This document shows, one piece after another, positions 1-7,121 of a stretch of 47,743 nt of DNA. The DNA lies in assembly GCA_900767815.1 (NCBI GenBank), contig CAAGAM010000247.1, forward strand, positions 1 through 47,743, read 5' to 3'. The translations under genes and the position numbers were made by a program. The DNA is from Clostridia bacterium (lineage in GTDB: Bacteria; Bacillota; Clostridia; Christensenellales; Borkfalkiaceae). The stretch's first letter is position 1, and the number at the start of each line of letters is the position of its first letter. The notes beneath the pieces were generated by a model. It saw only the letters and a program-made list of their open reading frames with translations, had not been told where the DNA came from and did no database searches.

Positions 1-2
1 AG

Positions 3-635
3 ATGAAGAAAACAGGAATTTTAATCACGATTATCGCCGTTTTGTGTGCGGCGGTATTAAGTTCGTCGCTCGGTATTTTTTCCTTCGGCGGCGTAAAAGC
101 AAGTGCGGACGATATAATCGCGGACGGCAAATACGGCGTAAAAGTCGCCAACGATATGCCTATGGGCAAGAGTAATATTTTCGAGGACGCAATTCTTGAA
201 AAAAACGGAAATTTATGCTATCTCACGCTTACTTTTAAAAGGACGGCGATAGACAACCCCGTACTTAAAATAGACGGCAAAAACGCGGGGCAGGTCGTTG
301 CGGCGGATAACGGTAAGTATCTTTCGGTAACTTATACTTTGTCGCAGACTAACGCGTTTAAGCCGATCACGATGACGGTTTTGATCGTTCCTATGAAAAC
401 AACCAAAAGCGTTACCGTAACGGTGGATAAATCGTCCGCCGTAAAAACCGGTGAGTTCGATACGACTGTAAAACGCGCTCCCGAATTCGTTACCGACGAC
501 AAAACTATTGAAAAGCGAGACTATTCTTCCGATATGCCCGCGTGGGGTTACGCGATAATTGCCGTAGTCTGCGTGGCGGCAATAGTCGCCTTGATAATAA
601 TTATTTTGCGCGTATTAAAAAAGAAAAAGGCGTAG
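3..635 (+). CDS. Secreted, C-terminally membrane-anchored protein (NEAT-like fold possible)
   Basis: The protein has 210 residues. It starts with a Sec signal peptide (MKKTG, then a hydrophobic stretch to about residue 25, with an ASA-like cleavage region near residue 35). A beta-rich domain spans about residues 38-145, and a transmembrane helix (about 180-203) is followed by the basic tail LKKKKA. The domain opening DGKYGVKVAND and the strand CYLTLTFKR resemble NEAT (heme-binding) domains, but I see no clear YxxxY heme-tyrosine motif, so heme binding is not supported. Seen: secretion signal, one domain, one anchor. Inferred: a cell-surface protein exposed outside the membrane. The ATG lies two bases into the window, so its ribosome-binding site and any upstream operon partner are out of view. 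The start is plausible because the signal peptide begins there. Confidence 0.6.
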   Translation: MKKTGILITIIAVLCAAVLSSSLGIFSFGGVKASADDIIADGKYGVKVANDMPMGKSNIFEDAILEKNGNLCYLTLTFKRTAIDNPVLKIDGKNAGQVVAADNGKYLSVTYTLSQTNAFKPITMTVLIVPMKTTKSVTVTVDKSSAVKTGEFDTTVKRAPEFVTDDKTIEKRDYSSDMPAWGYAIIAVVCVAAIVALIIIILRVLKKKKA

Positions 636-690
636 GAACGAGCCTTAATACGCCCACACCGTGAATAAAGCGACCGCTTTGCATAAGAAA

Positions 691-723
691 AAACACTCGA
701 CCAAGGAAAGAGGTTGAGTGTTT
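691..723 (-). terminator. Intrinsic terminator, minus strand
   Basis: A 12-bp stem with one G-U pair (691-702 with 712-723) encloses a 9-nt loop. Read on the minus strand the second arm runs directly into six or more T. It may catch read-through from the tRNA-Arg transcript. The plus-strand side has only a short T run, so it is a weak terminator for the upstream surface-protein gene. Confidence 0.6.
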
Positions 724-764
724 CCCGTCAGGAGTACCAAAAAACGCCGAATGCAATTTTGCAA
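724..764 (+). repeat. Inverted partial copy of the tRNA-Arg 3' end and its terminator
   Basis: Positions 724-739 read CCCGTCAGGAGTACCA, identical to the last 16 nt (half T-arm, acceptor strand, CCA) of the tRNA-Arg at 920-994, but on the opposite strand. The similarity continues through the A-run and a CGCCGAATGCAA-like arm equivalent to the tRNA terminator. The two copies face each other across about 150 bp that contain nested hairpins, such as AATACGG/CCGTATT near 830-848 inside CCTCGG/CCGAGG. No gene is credible in 640-919. Confidence 0.7.
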
Positions 765-875
765 TGATTATTTTGGTTGATATATGCGGGAATTTGCCGT
801 TTCCCGCAAGCGGGATACCCTCGGCAAGAATACGGCTTCGCCGTATTGACGAACCGAGGACGGATTCGCGAGAAA

Positions 876-919
876 GAGTACCAAAAAACACCGAATGCAA
901 TTTTGCATTCGGTGTTTTT
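876..919 (-). terminator. tRNA-Arg terminator (perfect 25-bp inverted repeat)
   Basis: Positions 876-900 and 903-927 are a perfect 25-bp inverted repeat with a 2-nt centre. On the minus strand it begins at the tRNA CCA end and finishes in TTTTTT, so it is an intrinsic terminator for the tRNA. Unusually, its outer 7-8 bp pair with the tRNA acceptor end GAGTACC, so the arms invade the mature tRNA sequence (920-927). Confidence 0.8.
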
Positions 920-994
920 TGGTACTCCTGACGGGAATCGAACCCATAACTAACCCTTAGGAGGGGTTTATTATATCCATTTAACTACAGAAGC
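920..994 (-). tRNA. tRNA-Arg (anticodon CCT)
   Basis: Read on the minus strand, GCTTCTG pairs with CAGGAGT (acceptor, two G-U pairs), followed by discriminator A and an encoded CCA. The anticodon arm is AACCC-CTCCTAA-GGGTT, giving anticodon CCT (reads AGG, arginine). The T-arm is ATGGG-TTCGAAT-CCCGT. The D-arm is short and AT-rich (GTTA/TAAT). The full cloverleaf was folded by hand and all stems close. A sigma-A promoter lies about 100 bp upstream and a hairpin terminator directly abuts the 3' end. Confidence 0.93.
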
Positions 995-1020
995 GTTTTT
1001 ATTGTTTGCGCGCTTTGAAG

Positions 1021-1047
1021 CCCGGAATGTCGGCTTATGTGTCCGGG
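1021..1047 (-). repeat. Hairpin with ATAAGCCGA loop (variant of the dispersed loop motif)
   Basis: The arms CCCGGA and TCCGGG enclose a 15-nt loop that reads CACATAAGCCGACAT on the minus strand. It lies downstream of potD and inside the presumed leader of the tRNA-Arg transcript. The loop shares ATAAGCCGA and its size with the hairpins at 2988, 8767, 33123 and elsewhere, so I treat it as a diverged family member. Confidence 0.5.
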
Positions 1048-1067
1048 TAAGCTTTTAACGCTCTATA

Positions 1068-1096
1068 ATTTTACTATATTTCGGAGAAGATGTCAA
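1068..1096 (-). promoter_or_regulatory. Sigma-A promoter of tRNA-Arg
   Basis: On the minus strand TTGACA (1091-1096) is followed after exactly 17 bp by TAAAAT (1068-1073). Transcription would start near 1061 and run through a hairpin leader into the tRNA at 994. Confidence 0.7.
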
Positions 1097-1137
1097 ATTT
1101 TTCGGGGTGGTTTTGAAAATTGCGCTAAATAAAATTT

Positions 1138-1168
1138 ACCCCGCGCGGGAAATTTTCGGGCGCGGGGT
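1138..1168 (-). terminator. Terminator of the pot operon
   Basis: The 9-bp GC-rich arms ACCCCGCGC and GCGCGGGGT lie 59 bp beyond the potD stop on the minus strand and are followed by AAATTTTATTT. The stem is strong and the T run is interrupted. Confidence 0.6.
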
Positions 1169-1226
1169 GAATTATACAATGTTTATTGCCTATGCCGAAA
1201 GAGAAAACCCATGAAAAGCCGTCGGT

Positions 1227-3026
1227 TTAAATTCTTTCGCTTTTTATAAGCGTGCCGTAGTTTTTAGGTTTGCGCTTGATGGTTATGCCGTGCTTTTTGA
1301 GTATCGAATACGCGACGAAACCGATAACGAGCAGACCGATTATTACCGGAATGATTATAAGCATGGAAGTGGGGATGTCGCCGACTTTTACGTCGCTCCA
1401 CATTTTGTTGATGTCTTTCAGTTCCTGTTTGGAAAGGGTAGTCATCAACGCGCAACGGTCTACCGTCGATTTTTCGGGGTATTGCGTGGTAAGCTGTCTG
1501 CCGACCATATCGGGCGAAGCGTAAACTATAACTTTTCCGTCGTCCGTTCTGAATTTAATCGTAACCGCGTTTCCGTCCTCGTCTTCCGTTTCGTATTCGT
1601 CCGAAATATTATCGAAATAATAAGAATAATCTATCGCCGTGTAACCGAGTTCTTCGGCTTCGGCAGGGTCGGTGGTGAGTTCGTAAGTGTCGAGCAAACG
1701 AGCGAATACGTCGTCGCCCGCGATCGGGCTTACGTAACCGATATAATCCATGTTGGAAATCGCGTTTTCGGGCGAGGAGATGAAGTTTACGAAGTCCTGC
1801 GCAAGCTCTTTGTTCGCGCCTTTCGGCATAACCCATGCATCGAACCAGATATTGCTTCCTTCCTTCGGAACGGCGTAATAAAGTTTTGCTCCGTCCGAAT
1901 ATTCGTCGGCGGTGTCGAGCGTGTAAGCCGCGTCTCCCGACCAGGCGAAGTTAATTGCGATTTTGCCCGCAGCCATATCCTTTTTGCCGCTGTCAACCTC
2001 GAAGCCGTAAACGTTATGTTTCAAAACTTTAAGCGTTTCGCTTACTTTGTCCACGGTTTTTTCTTTTGCGTCGGGGAAAATTTGCTGTACGGCGGCAAGT
2101 TTATCCGCGGGAAGCTTAAGCTCTGCGAATTCGTCCGAAAATACCGTGTTTACGTTGTTGAAAACCTTGATAAGCACCGATTGATACTCGGACTGAGTGA
2201 GCGTTCCGTTCTCCCAAAGCGCTCTGAGAGCGAGAAGCTCTTTGCTGTACACGTTTCCCACTGCCAAAGCGTAAGTATCTCTTATGCTGTCTTTGATCGT
2301 TCCGAGGTTTTTGTAATACGCTTCCCACGGAAGGTGCCAGGTGTTGGCGTTAACCGCGTTTTCGAGTTCTTCGCCCGAAAGTTTGAGTTCGCCCTTTTCG
2401 TCCACGATAGTGTTTATGTCGATATTCGCATTCGTTTCGGCGAGTTTTACGGGGTTATAAATGAAACCCATCGTACCCCACATGTAGCAAACCGCGTATT
2501 CCGACCATTTTTTAACCGTACCCGTAACGTAGTCGGCTTCCTCTTTAGAGTTGAAAAGATCTTTGATGAATCCCGAAGCGTAATCGTTGAAGTTGTCTAT
2601 CGTTTTATAGCTTACGTTTCCGTCCTCGTCGTAGTTGACGTCGTACGTTTCGAGCATGTCCTCGTTTATCATTCGCTGAATCATATAATCGGACGGACAA
2701 ACGAGATCGTATGCGTAAGTGTAACCGTTTTTACCTTTCTTCTTGGTGAGCTGAAGCTCGTTGTACATGTTTTCGAGCGTACCGAAAGTGGAGTAGTTCA
2801 CCTTTACTTTTCTGCCGTACTTTTTGGTTGCGTACGCTTCGAAATCTTCTATGATGTCGGTTGTTTCCCAATCGGCGTCGAACTCGGAGATATATTCTTC
2901 CGCGTTGAAAACGTTAAGTTCCAAAATGCCCGAATCGGTATTTTCCGTGCCGCACCCGACGAGAGGAGAAACGGCGACAACGGTTGCAAAAAGTGCGGCT
3001 ATAAGCCGATTAACGCGCTTTTTCAT
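1227..3026 (-). CDS. potD: Spermidine/putrescine ABC transporter substrate-binding lipoprotein
   Basis: The protein (599 residues) is the extracellular polyamine receptor of the PotABCD importer. The N-terminus is a lipoprotein signal peptide with lipobox LVGC (Cys25). A periplasmic-binding-protein fold of the PotD/PotF type follows, recognisable from LVCPSDYMIQRM, NFAWSGDAAY and WFDAWVMPKGA. It is far longer than usual PotD (about 350 residues): there are insertions around 210-345 and 480-530. It also ends with a hydrophobic helix (about 552-575) and a basic tail, so it would be anchored at both ends. The start ATG follows AAGGAGGGC and lies inside the 3' end of potC (17-bp overlap), which indicates translational coupling. 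A loop-motif hairpin covers codons 2-13. The family is secure from the operon; the exact polyamine is not. Confidence 0.92.
   Translation of the reverse strand: MKKRVNRLIAALFATVVAVSPLVGCGTENTDSGILELNVFNAEEYISEFDADWETTDIIEDFEAYATKKYGRKVKVNYSTFGTLENMYNELQLTKKKGKNGYTYAYDLVCPSDYMIQRMINEDMLETYDVNYDEDGNVSYKTIDNFNDYASGFIKDLFNSKEEADYVTGTVKKWSEYAVCYMWGTMGFIYNPVKLAETNANIDINTIVDEKGELKLSGEELENAVNANTWHLPWEAYYKNLGTIKDSIRDTYALAVGNVYSKELLALRALWENGTLTQSEYQSVLIKVFNNVNTVFSDEFAELKLPADKLAAVQQIFPDAKEKTVDKVSETLKVLKHNVYGFEVDSGKKDMAAGKIAINFAWSGDAAYTLDTADEYSDGAKLYYAVPKEGSNIWFDAWVMPKGANKELAQDFVNFISSPENAISNMDYIGYVSPIAGDDVFARLLDTYELTTDPAEAEELGYTAIDYSYYFDNISDEYETEDEDGNAVTIKFRTDDGKVIVYASPDMVGRQLTTQYPEKSTVDRCALMTTLSKQELKDINKMWSDVKVGDIPTSMLIIIPVIIGLLVIGFVAYSILKKHGITIKRKPKNYGTLIKSERI
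2988..3023 (+). repeat. Loop-motif hairpin inside the first codons of potD
   Basis: The arms AAAAAGTGCG and CGCGCTTTTT (10 bp, one G-U) enclose the 16-nt loop GCTATAAGCCGATTAA on the plus strand. Both strands end in five T, so it can act as a terminator or attenuator either way. On the sense strand it encodes KKRVNRLIAALF of the PotD signal peptide. The 19-mer GCTATAAGCCGATTAACGC recurs at 16419-16437 on the other strand. Confidence 0.75.
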
Positions 3027-3816
3027 TTTTTTTAGCCCTCCTTGACGCAGCGACGTTCTGAACGATTAAAATCAGAACCATAAGGACGAAGATGAGTGTG
3101 GATAAAGCTCTTAACGCCGGAACGGACGAGCCTTTTCCGCCTTTCGCGTAAGCGTCGAAAACGTAAGTGGAAATCGTGTCGAACGTCGGCGGACGGGTGA
3201 AGGTTGTGATGATGTAATCGTCGAGCGAAAGGGTTATCGCAAGCATGAAACCGCTGAAAATTCCGGGGAGAATTTCGGGGAGAATTACTTTGAACAATGC
3301 TTTCGTCGGGCTTGCGCCTAAATCGAGCGCGGCTTCGTACAAATTTCCGTCGAGCTGTTTGAGCTTCGGCAAAACGGAAAGGTAAACGAAGGGGAAACAA
3401 AGCACGATATGACCTATAAGGAGAGACGCGTAAGTTCTTCCGAAAGCGAACATCGAGCAGACGAGGGCGATGGAAATCGCCGTTACGATTTCCGCGTTTA
3501 TGACGGGAATCTGCGTGAGCGCGTTGAGCGTGCCTTTGGCTTTTCTGCCCGAATAGAAAGTTCCTATCGCGCCGATCGTGCCGAGAATCGTCGAGCAGAC
3601 GGACGCGAGAAGAGCAAGCACCACCGTGTTTAAAACGGTTTGCATTATGTCCTTGTCGTTGAAAAGCCGTTCATAAAGCCCGAAGCCCCATTCCTTCGAC
3701 CAGATACCGATTGACGGCGAGAGGTTGAAAGAATAAATCGTGAGGAGAACTATCGGCGCGTAAATAAACGCGAGGGCGAGGACGATATATGAAATTTTGA
3801 GTATTTTCTTTACCAT
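3010..3816 (-). CDS. potC: Spermidine/putrescine ABC transporter permease
   Basis: The protein has 268 residues, the normal length for PotC. It is an inner-membrane permease with six predicted helices; the first is ISYIVLALAFIYAPIVLLTIY. The EAA loop that docks on the ATPase is visible as EAALDLGASPTKALFKVILPE (about residues 160-180). The start overlaps the potB stop by 7 bp, and the potB end itself encodes the ribosome-binding site GAGGAGG. It forms the translocation pore with PotB. Regulation follows the upstream XRE-cupin gene. Confidence 0.93.
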   Translation of the reverse strand: MVKKILKISYIVLALAFIYAPIVLLTIYSFNLSPSIGIWSKEWGFGLYERLFNDKDIMQTVLNTVVLALLASVCSTILGTIGAIGTFYSGRKAKGTLNALTQIPVINAEIVTAISIALVCSMFAFGRTYASLLIGHIVLCFPFVYLSVLPKLKQLDGNLYEAALDLGASPTKALFKVILPEILPGIFSGFMLAITLSLDDYIITTFTRPPTFDTISTYVFDAYAKGGKGSSVPALRALSTLIFVLMVLILIVQNVAASRRAKKNEKAR

Positions 3817-4649
3817 AATCCGCCTCCTCTCGTGTTGACTTCTTCGTCCGAAAATTTACGCGTTACGAACATCGTTATAAATATAAGAATCAAAAGTATC
3901 ATCGCTATCGCGGAACCCGCGTGCCAGTCGAACATAGTGGAGAACTGATCTTCGATGAGTTTGCCGATAATGGTTACGTTTCCGTTGCCGAGCGTATCGG
4001 ATACGACGTAGCTCGTCGTCGTGGGGAGAAGAACCATTGTTATCGCCGAAACGATTCCCGGGGCGGAAAGGGGGATTACGACTTTGAAGAAAGTCTGCGC
4101 GCCCGTCGCGCCGAGGTCTGCCGAAGCTTCCAGAATGCTTTTATCGAGCTTGATAAGAACCGTGTATAAGGGGAGAATGGTGAACGGCAGATAATCGTAT
4201 ACCATGCCGATAACCGTGTTTACCATACTGAGCTTGCTCGAGCGGTACATGCCTATTTTAAAGAGCAGTTCTTTCATCGCCGCCGTTCTCAGAACGAAAT
4301 TTATCCACATCGGGAGAATGAAAAGCATCAGAATGACGTTTCTCCATTTCATTTTCGAACGTGCGAGAATGTACGCTACGGGATAAGCGACGAGAAGACA
4401 TATAGCCGTCGTTACGATTGCAAGCCCGAAGCTCACGTAAATCGCGCGGATGTTTGCCGAACTTCCGAAGAAATAGACGAAGTTTTCAAACGAGAACGAG
4501 AATTTCGTTACGTCGTTCGTCGTCGGTTCGCCTCTTTCGACGGTGAACGCATATAAAACAATGAGGAGAAGCGGCAGAACCACGAACAGACCGATGAATA
4601 CGGCGTAAGGGATTCCGAGCTGCTTTCTCGAAAATTTAAGCGCTTTCAT
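3810..4649 (-). CDS. potB: Spermidine/putrescine ABC transporter permease
   Basis: The protein (279 residues) is the second permease of the importer. Helix 1 is PYAVFIGLFVVLPLLLIVLYAF, and a long external loop follows. The EAA motif appears as LEASADLGATGAQTFFKVVIP near residues 175-195, close to the PotB consensus. The ATG lies 1 bp after the potA stop, so the two genes are translationally coupled. The final codons provide the potC Shine-Dalgarno sequence. Length and topology are normal for the family. Confidence 0.93.
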   Translation of the reverse strand: MKALKFSRKQLGIPYAVFIGLFVVLPLLLIVLYAFTVERGEPTTNDVTKFSFSFENFVYFFGSSANIRAIYVSFGLAIVTTAICLLVAYPVAYILARSKMKWRNVILMLFILPMWINFVLRTAAMKELLFKIGMYRSSKLSMVNTVIGMVYDYLPFTILPLYTVLIKLDKSILEASADLGATGAQTFFKVVIPLSAPGIVSAITMVLLPTTTSYVVSDTLGNGNVTIIGKLIEDQFSTMFDWHAGSAIAMILLILIFITMFVTRKFSDEEVNTRGGGLW

Positions 4650-4650
4650 T

Positions 4651-6153
4651 TTATTTCGTAACCGCCTTTAACTTAAGTTTGATTTTATCCTTGGGGATTT
4701 TGACGGAAACTCTGTCGTTTTCGTTCCAGGTGTATTCGGTATCGACGACGAAATCTTCTTCCTCTTCGTCCGTTCTTATTATGACCTGATAGTGGTCGCC
4801 TTTGTAAACTATCTGAATGATCGTTCCGCAAGCGTCGCCGTCTTCGTCGTTATCGATTATTTCGATGTCTTTAAGACCCACTTCAACCGAAACGTCGGTG
4901 TCGGTGAGGTCAAGTTTCTGCCCGTCCTGCGTGATGAGGTAGCCCTCTTCGTCGAGGTGAGATCCTTCGTAAAGCTGAGTTACGTCGCATTCGAATTCGC
5001 CGTCCGCAAAACATACGGTGTTTTTCTTGGTGATGTATCCGTCGTAACGGTTGGCGTCGAATTCCTTTTCCATTATGTGGATATCGTCGGGCTTTATGAT
5101 GACCGAGCATTTTTCGCCGACTTTTCTTTCGATGGTGTCCTGAATGACTATTTCGGTTTTGCCGACGACGAAAGTCATTTCATAGTGAACGCCTTTGAAA
5201 ATGGAGGAGGTGATAACGCCGTCTACCTGCCCTTTGCCCTCGTCCACAAGGAAGATATCCTCGGGGCGGACGACTACGTCAACCTTTTCGTTAAGCGGGA
5301 AATCGTCCACGCAATCGAACACTTTGTTGATGAAACGGACTTTCATTTTTCCGACCATCGTTCCCGAGAAGATGTTGCTTTCGCCGATGAAGTCGGCAAC
5401 GAACGCGTTTTTGGGTTCGTTGTAAATGTCTTTCGGCGTGCCGATCTGCTGAATGGTTCCGTCTTTCATGACGACGATCGTGTCGCTCATCGTGAGGGCT
5501 TCTTCCTGGTCGTGCGTGACGTAAATGAACGTTATGCCGAGTTTATCGTGCATGGCTTTAAGCTCGAGCTGCATGTCCTTTCTCATTTTGAGGTCGAGCG
5601 CGCCGAGCGGTTCGTCGAGAAGAAGAATTTCGGGTTCGTTAACGATAGCTCTCGCGATCGCAATTCTTTGCTGTTGTCCGCCGGAGAGGGTGGTTACGTC
5701 TCTTTTTTCGAATTCTTCGAGGTCTACGAGCTTTAAAACTTTCGAAACTTTTGCGTCGATAACGTCTTTGGTGAGTTTTTCAACTTTGGTTATAATCTTT
5801 CCGTCGTTCGTCTTATACGTATTTTTAAATCTTTTGAGCTTCAACCCGAACGCGATGTTGTCGTAAACGTTTAAGTGGGGGAAAAGCGCGTAACGCTGGA
5901 AGACGGTGTTGATCGGTCTTTCATAGGGGGGAAGGTTGGTTATGTCCTTGCCGTTCAAAAGGATTTTGCCTTTGGTGGGCAATTCGAATCCCGCGATCAT
6001 TCTGAGCGTCGTCGATTTTCCGCAACCCGACGGGCCTAAAATGGTGATGAATTCGCCTTTTCTTACGTAGAGATTCATGTTCTCCACAGCCTGTTCGCCG
6101 TCGAATTCCTTTTCGACGCCGATTAGTTCGATGATTTTTTCTTCTTTTTCCAT
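4651..6153 (-). CDS. potA: Spermidine/putrescine ABC transporter ATPase with a long C-terminal extension
   Basis: The protein (500 residues) energises polyamine import at the cytoplasmic face. The nucleotide-binding domain is intact: Walker A GPSGCGKST (40-48), Q-loop Gln86, signature LSGGQ (156-160), Walker B LLLDE (177-181) and switch His214. Two oddities stand out. There is an insertion of about 25 residues before the signature (RFKNTYKTNDGKIITKVEKL, about 108-127), and the part after the ATPase core is about 260 residues instead of about 130. That tail seems to hold TOBE-type beta domains (VVRPEDIFLVDEGKG, then two further acidic beta repeats). Canonical PotA has about 370 residues, so the extension may be an extra regulatory module. 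It starts 21 bp after the regulator gene. Confidence 0.92.
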   Translation of the reverse strand: MEKEEKIIELIGVEKEFDGEQAVENMNLYVRKGEFITILGPSGCGKSTTLRMIAGFELPTKGKILLNGKDITNLPPYERPINTVFQRYALFPHLNVYDNIAFGLKLKRFKNTYKTNDGKIITKVEKLTKDVIDAKVSKVLKLVDLEEFEKRDVTTLSGGQQQRIAIARAIVNEPEILLLDEPLGALDLKMRKDMQLELKAMHDKLGITFIYVTHDQEEALTMSDTIVVMKDGTIQQIGTPKDIYNEPKNAFVADFIGESNIFSGTMVGKMKVRFINKVFDCVDDFPLNEKVDVVVRPEDIFLVDEGKGQVDGVITSSIFKGVHYEMTFVVGKTEIVIQDTIERKVGEKCSVIIKPDDIHIMEKEFDANRYDGYITKKNTVCFADGEFECDVTQLYEGSHLDEEGYLITQDGQKLDLTDTDVSVEVGLKDIEIIDNDEDGDACGTIIQIVYKGDHYQVIIRTDEEEEDFVVDTEYTWNENDRVSVKIPKDKIKLKLKAVTK

Positions 6154-6174
6154 TGTATACTCTCCGTATGCGGA

Positions 6175-6708
6175 TTAAAACGTCGGCGGGGTGGCTACCC
6201 ATATGAATTTAGCCACTCTGTCCGTATTGTTTTCTATATAATGCTCTTTCGATGCCGAATAATAAAAGCTTTCGCCCTTATTTACCTTATATTTCTTGTT
6301 CCCGAGATGAACGATCACCGTCCCCGCGAGAACGAAACCGAATTCTTCGCCCTCGTGCGGAACGTCGGGTTCGGTGCTTTTTTTTGGCATCAGATCGACA
6401 AGCACGGGTTCCATTTCGTTTTTCTGCGAATTGGGTACGAGCCAGTTCAAGGTGTATTGCGCCGTCTCTTTTTCGATGAACTCGTTTTCCTTGAATACGA
6501 TTTTTTCTTCGGGTTCCTCCGCGAAGAAATCTTTGAGGTTGGTGCCGAGTGCGGAAAGGATATCCATAAGAGTTGCTATCGACGGGCTTGTAAGCTCGTT
6601 TTCAAGCTGACTTATGTAGCCTTTCGTCAGTTCGCACCTGTTGGCAAGCTCTTCCTGCGTAAGATCGCATTGAAGCCTCAATTGTTTGATTTTGTTTCCT
6701 ATTTCCAT
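6175..6708 (-). CDS. XRE-family transcriptional regulator with C-terminal cupin (PuuR-like)
   Basis: The protein has 177 residues. An N-terminal helix-turn-helix spans about residues 3-62 (LTQEELANRCELTKGYISQLE is the recognition region). A cupin sensor domain spans about 105-176 (PHEGEEFGFVLAGTVIVHLG, then GESFYYSASKEHYIEN). This is the architecture of PuuR and similar regulators that sense polyamines or other small metabolites. It is the first gene of the pot operon, 21 bp before potA. Three copies of YTAAAC-N5-GTTTAR in its leader are the obvious candidate operators, which would make it an autorepressor. The start ATG follows GGGGAAAAATTT. Confidence 0.88.
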   Translation of the reverse strand: MEIGNKIKQLRLQCDLTQEELANRCELTKGYISQLENELTSPSIATLMDILSALGTNLKDFFAEEPEEKIVFKENEFIEKETAQYTLNWLVPNSQKNEMEPVLVDLMPKKSTEPDVPHEGEEFGFVLAGTVIVHLGNKKYKVNKGESFYYSASKEHYIENNTDRVAKFIWVATPPTF

Positions 6709-6746
6709 AAATTTTTCCCCTGCGTATGCGTTGTTGCCGGTTCGTA

Positions 6747-6825
6747 TTAAACTTTAAGTTTAAAAGACTTAGCAAATCTAAACCCAAAGTTTAGAAAGGT
6801 TAGCAAATTTAAACATTTAGTTTAG
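6747..6825 (-). promoter_or_regulatory. Three tandem palindromic operators, exact 31-bp spacing
   Basis: There are three 17-bp palindromes: 6747-6763 TTAAACTTTAAGTTTAA, 6778-6794 CTAAACCCAAAGTTTAG and 6809-6825 TTAAACATTTAGTTTAG. Their starts are exactly 31 bp apart, about three helical turns, so the sites lie on one face of the DNA. They lie between the predicted start of transcription (about 6841) and the regulator ATG (6708). That fits cooperative or roadblock repression by the XRE-cupin protein. Confidence 0.85.
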
Positions 6826-6847
6826 CAAAAGTAAACGCAACGGGAGA

Positions 6848-6876
6848 ATTATATACATAACGGGCTTGTATGTCAA
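6848..6876 (-). promoter_or_regulatory. Sigma-A promoter of the XRE-potABCD operon
   Basis: On the minus strand a perfect TTGACA (6871-6876), a 17-bp spacer and a perfect TATAAT (6848-6853) drive the pot operon. The operator array begins about 20 bp downstream of the -10 box. A promoter this strong suggests control mainly by repression. Confidence 0.88.
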
Positions 6877-7121
6877 CTGTTTTTACATGCTTTTTAAAAA
6901 TTTTTTTTATGTTTTTTTGCCGGCGGGTTTAAACCGCGTCCGCGCGACATATATTTTAATATAAATTTACTTAAAATTAAAACGATTCGGGTTGCCGAAG
7001 GGTTTTCGGGTCTAGGCGAAAGGGGCTTGAACGAAAGTTGCCACCAGCTAAAAATAGCTTTAATTCGACAATAAAATCCGAATTATACGTTTTCGCGGGT
7101 GATATAATAAAGGAGCGTTGA
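6877..7121. other. Intergenic region between the pot promoter and pdaB; no gene seen
   Basis: This AT-rich stretch holds a poly-T/A tract near 6897-6920, small hairpins (for example AGCTAAAAATAGCT near 7047) and the pdaB ribosome-binding site AAAGGAG at 7110-7116. I could not identify a convincing sigma-A promoter for pdaB. A sporulation-sigma promoter is possible but not recognisable by eye. Confidence 0.4.

Noticed and set aside
601..900. 99-codon minus-strand frame in the structured region
   Set aside because: It is made of inverted-repeat sequence around the tRNA terminator and has no ribosome-binding site.
724..994. Attachment sites of an integrated element at tRNA-Arg
   Set aside because: The 3' end copy is inverted and only about 200 bp away, and no integrase gene is present.
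1290..3035. Long plus-strand open frame (581 codons) opposite potD
   Set aside because: It is the mirror of the potD codon pattern, has no signal, domain or ribosome-binding site, and potD is certain.
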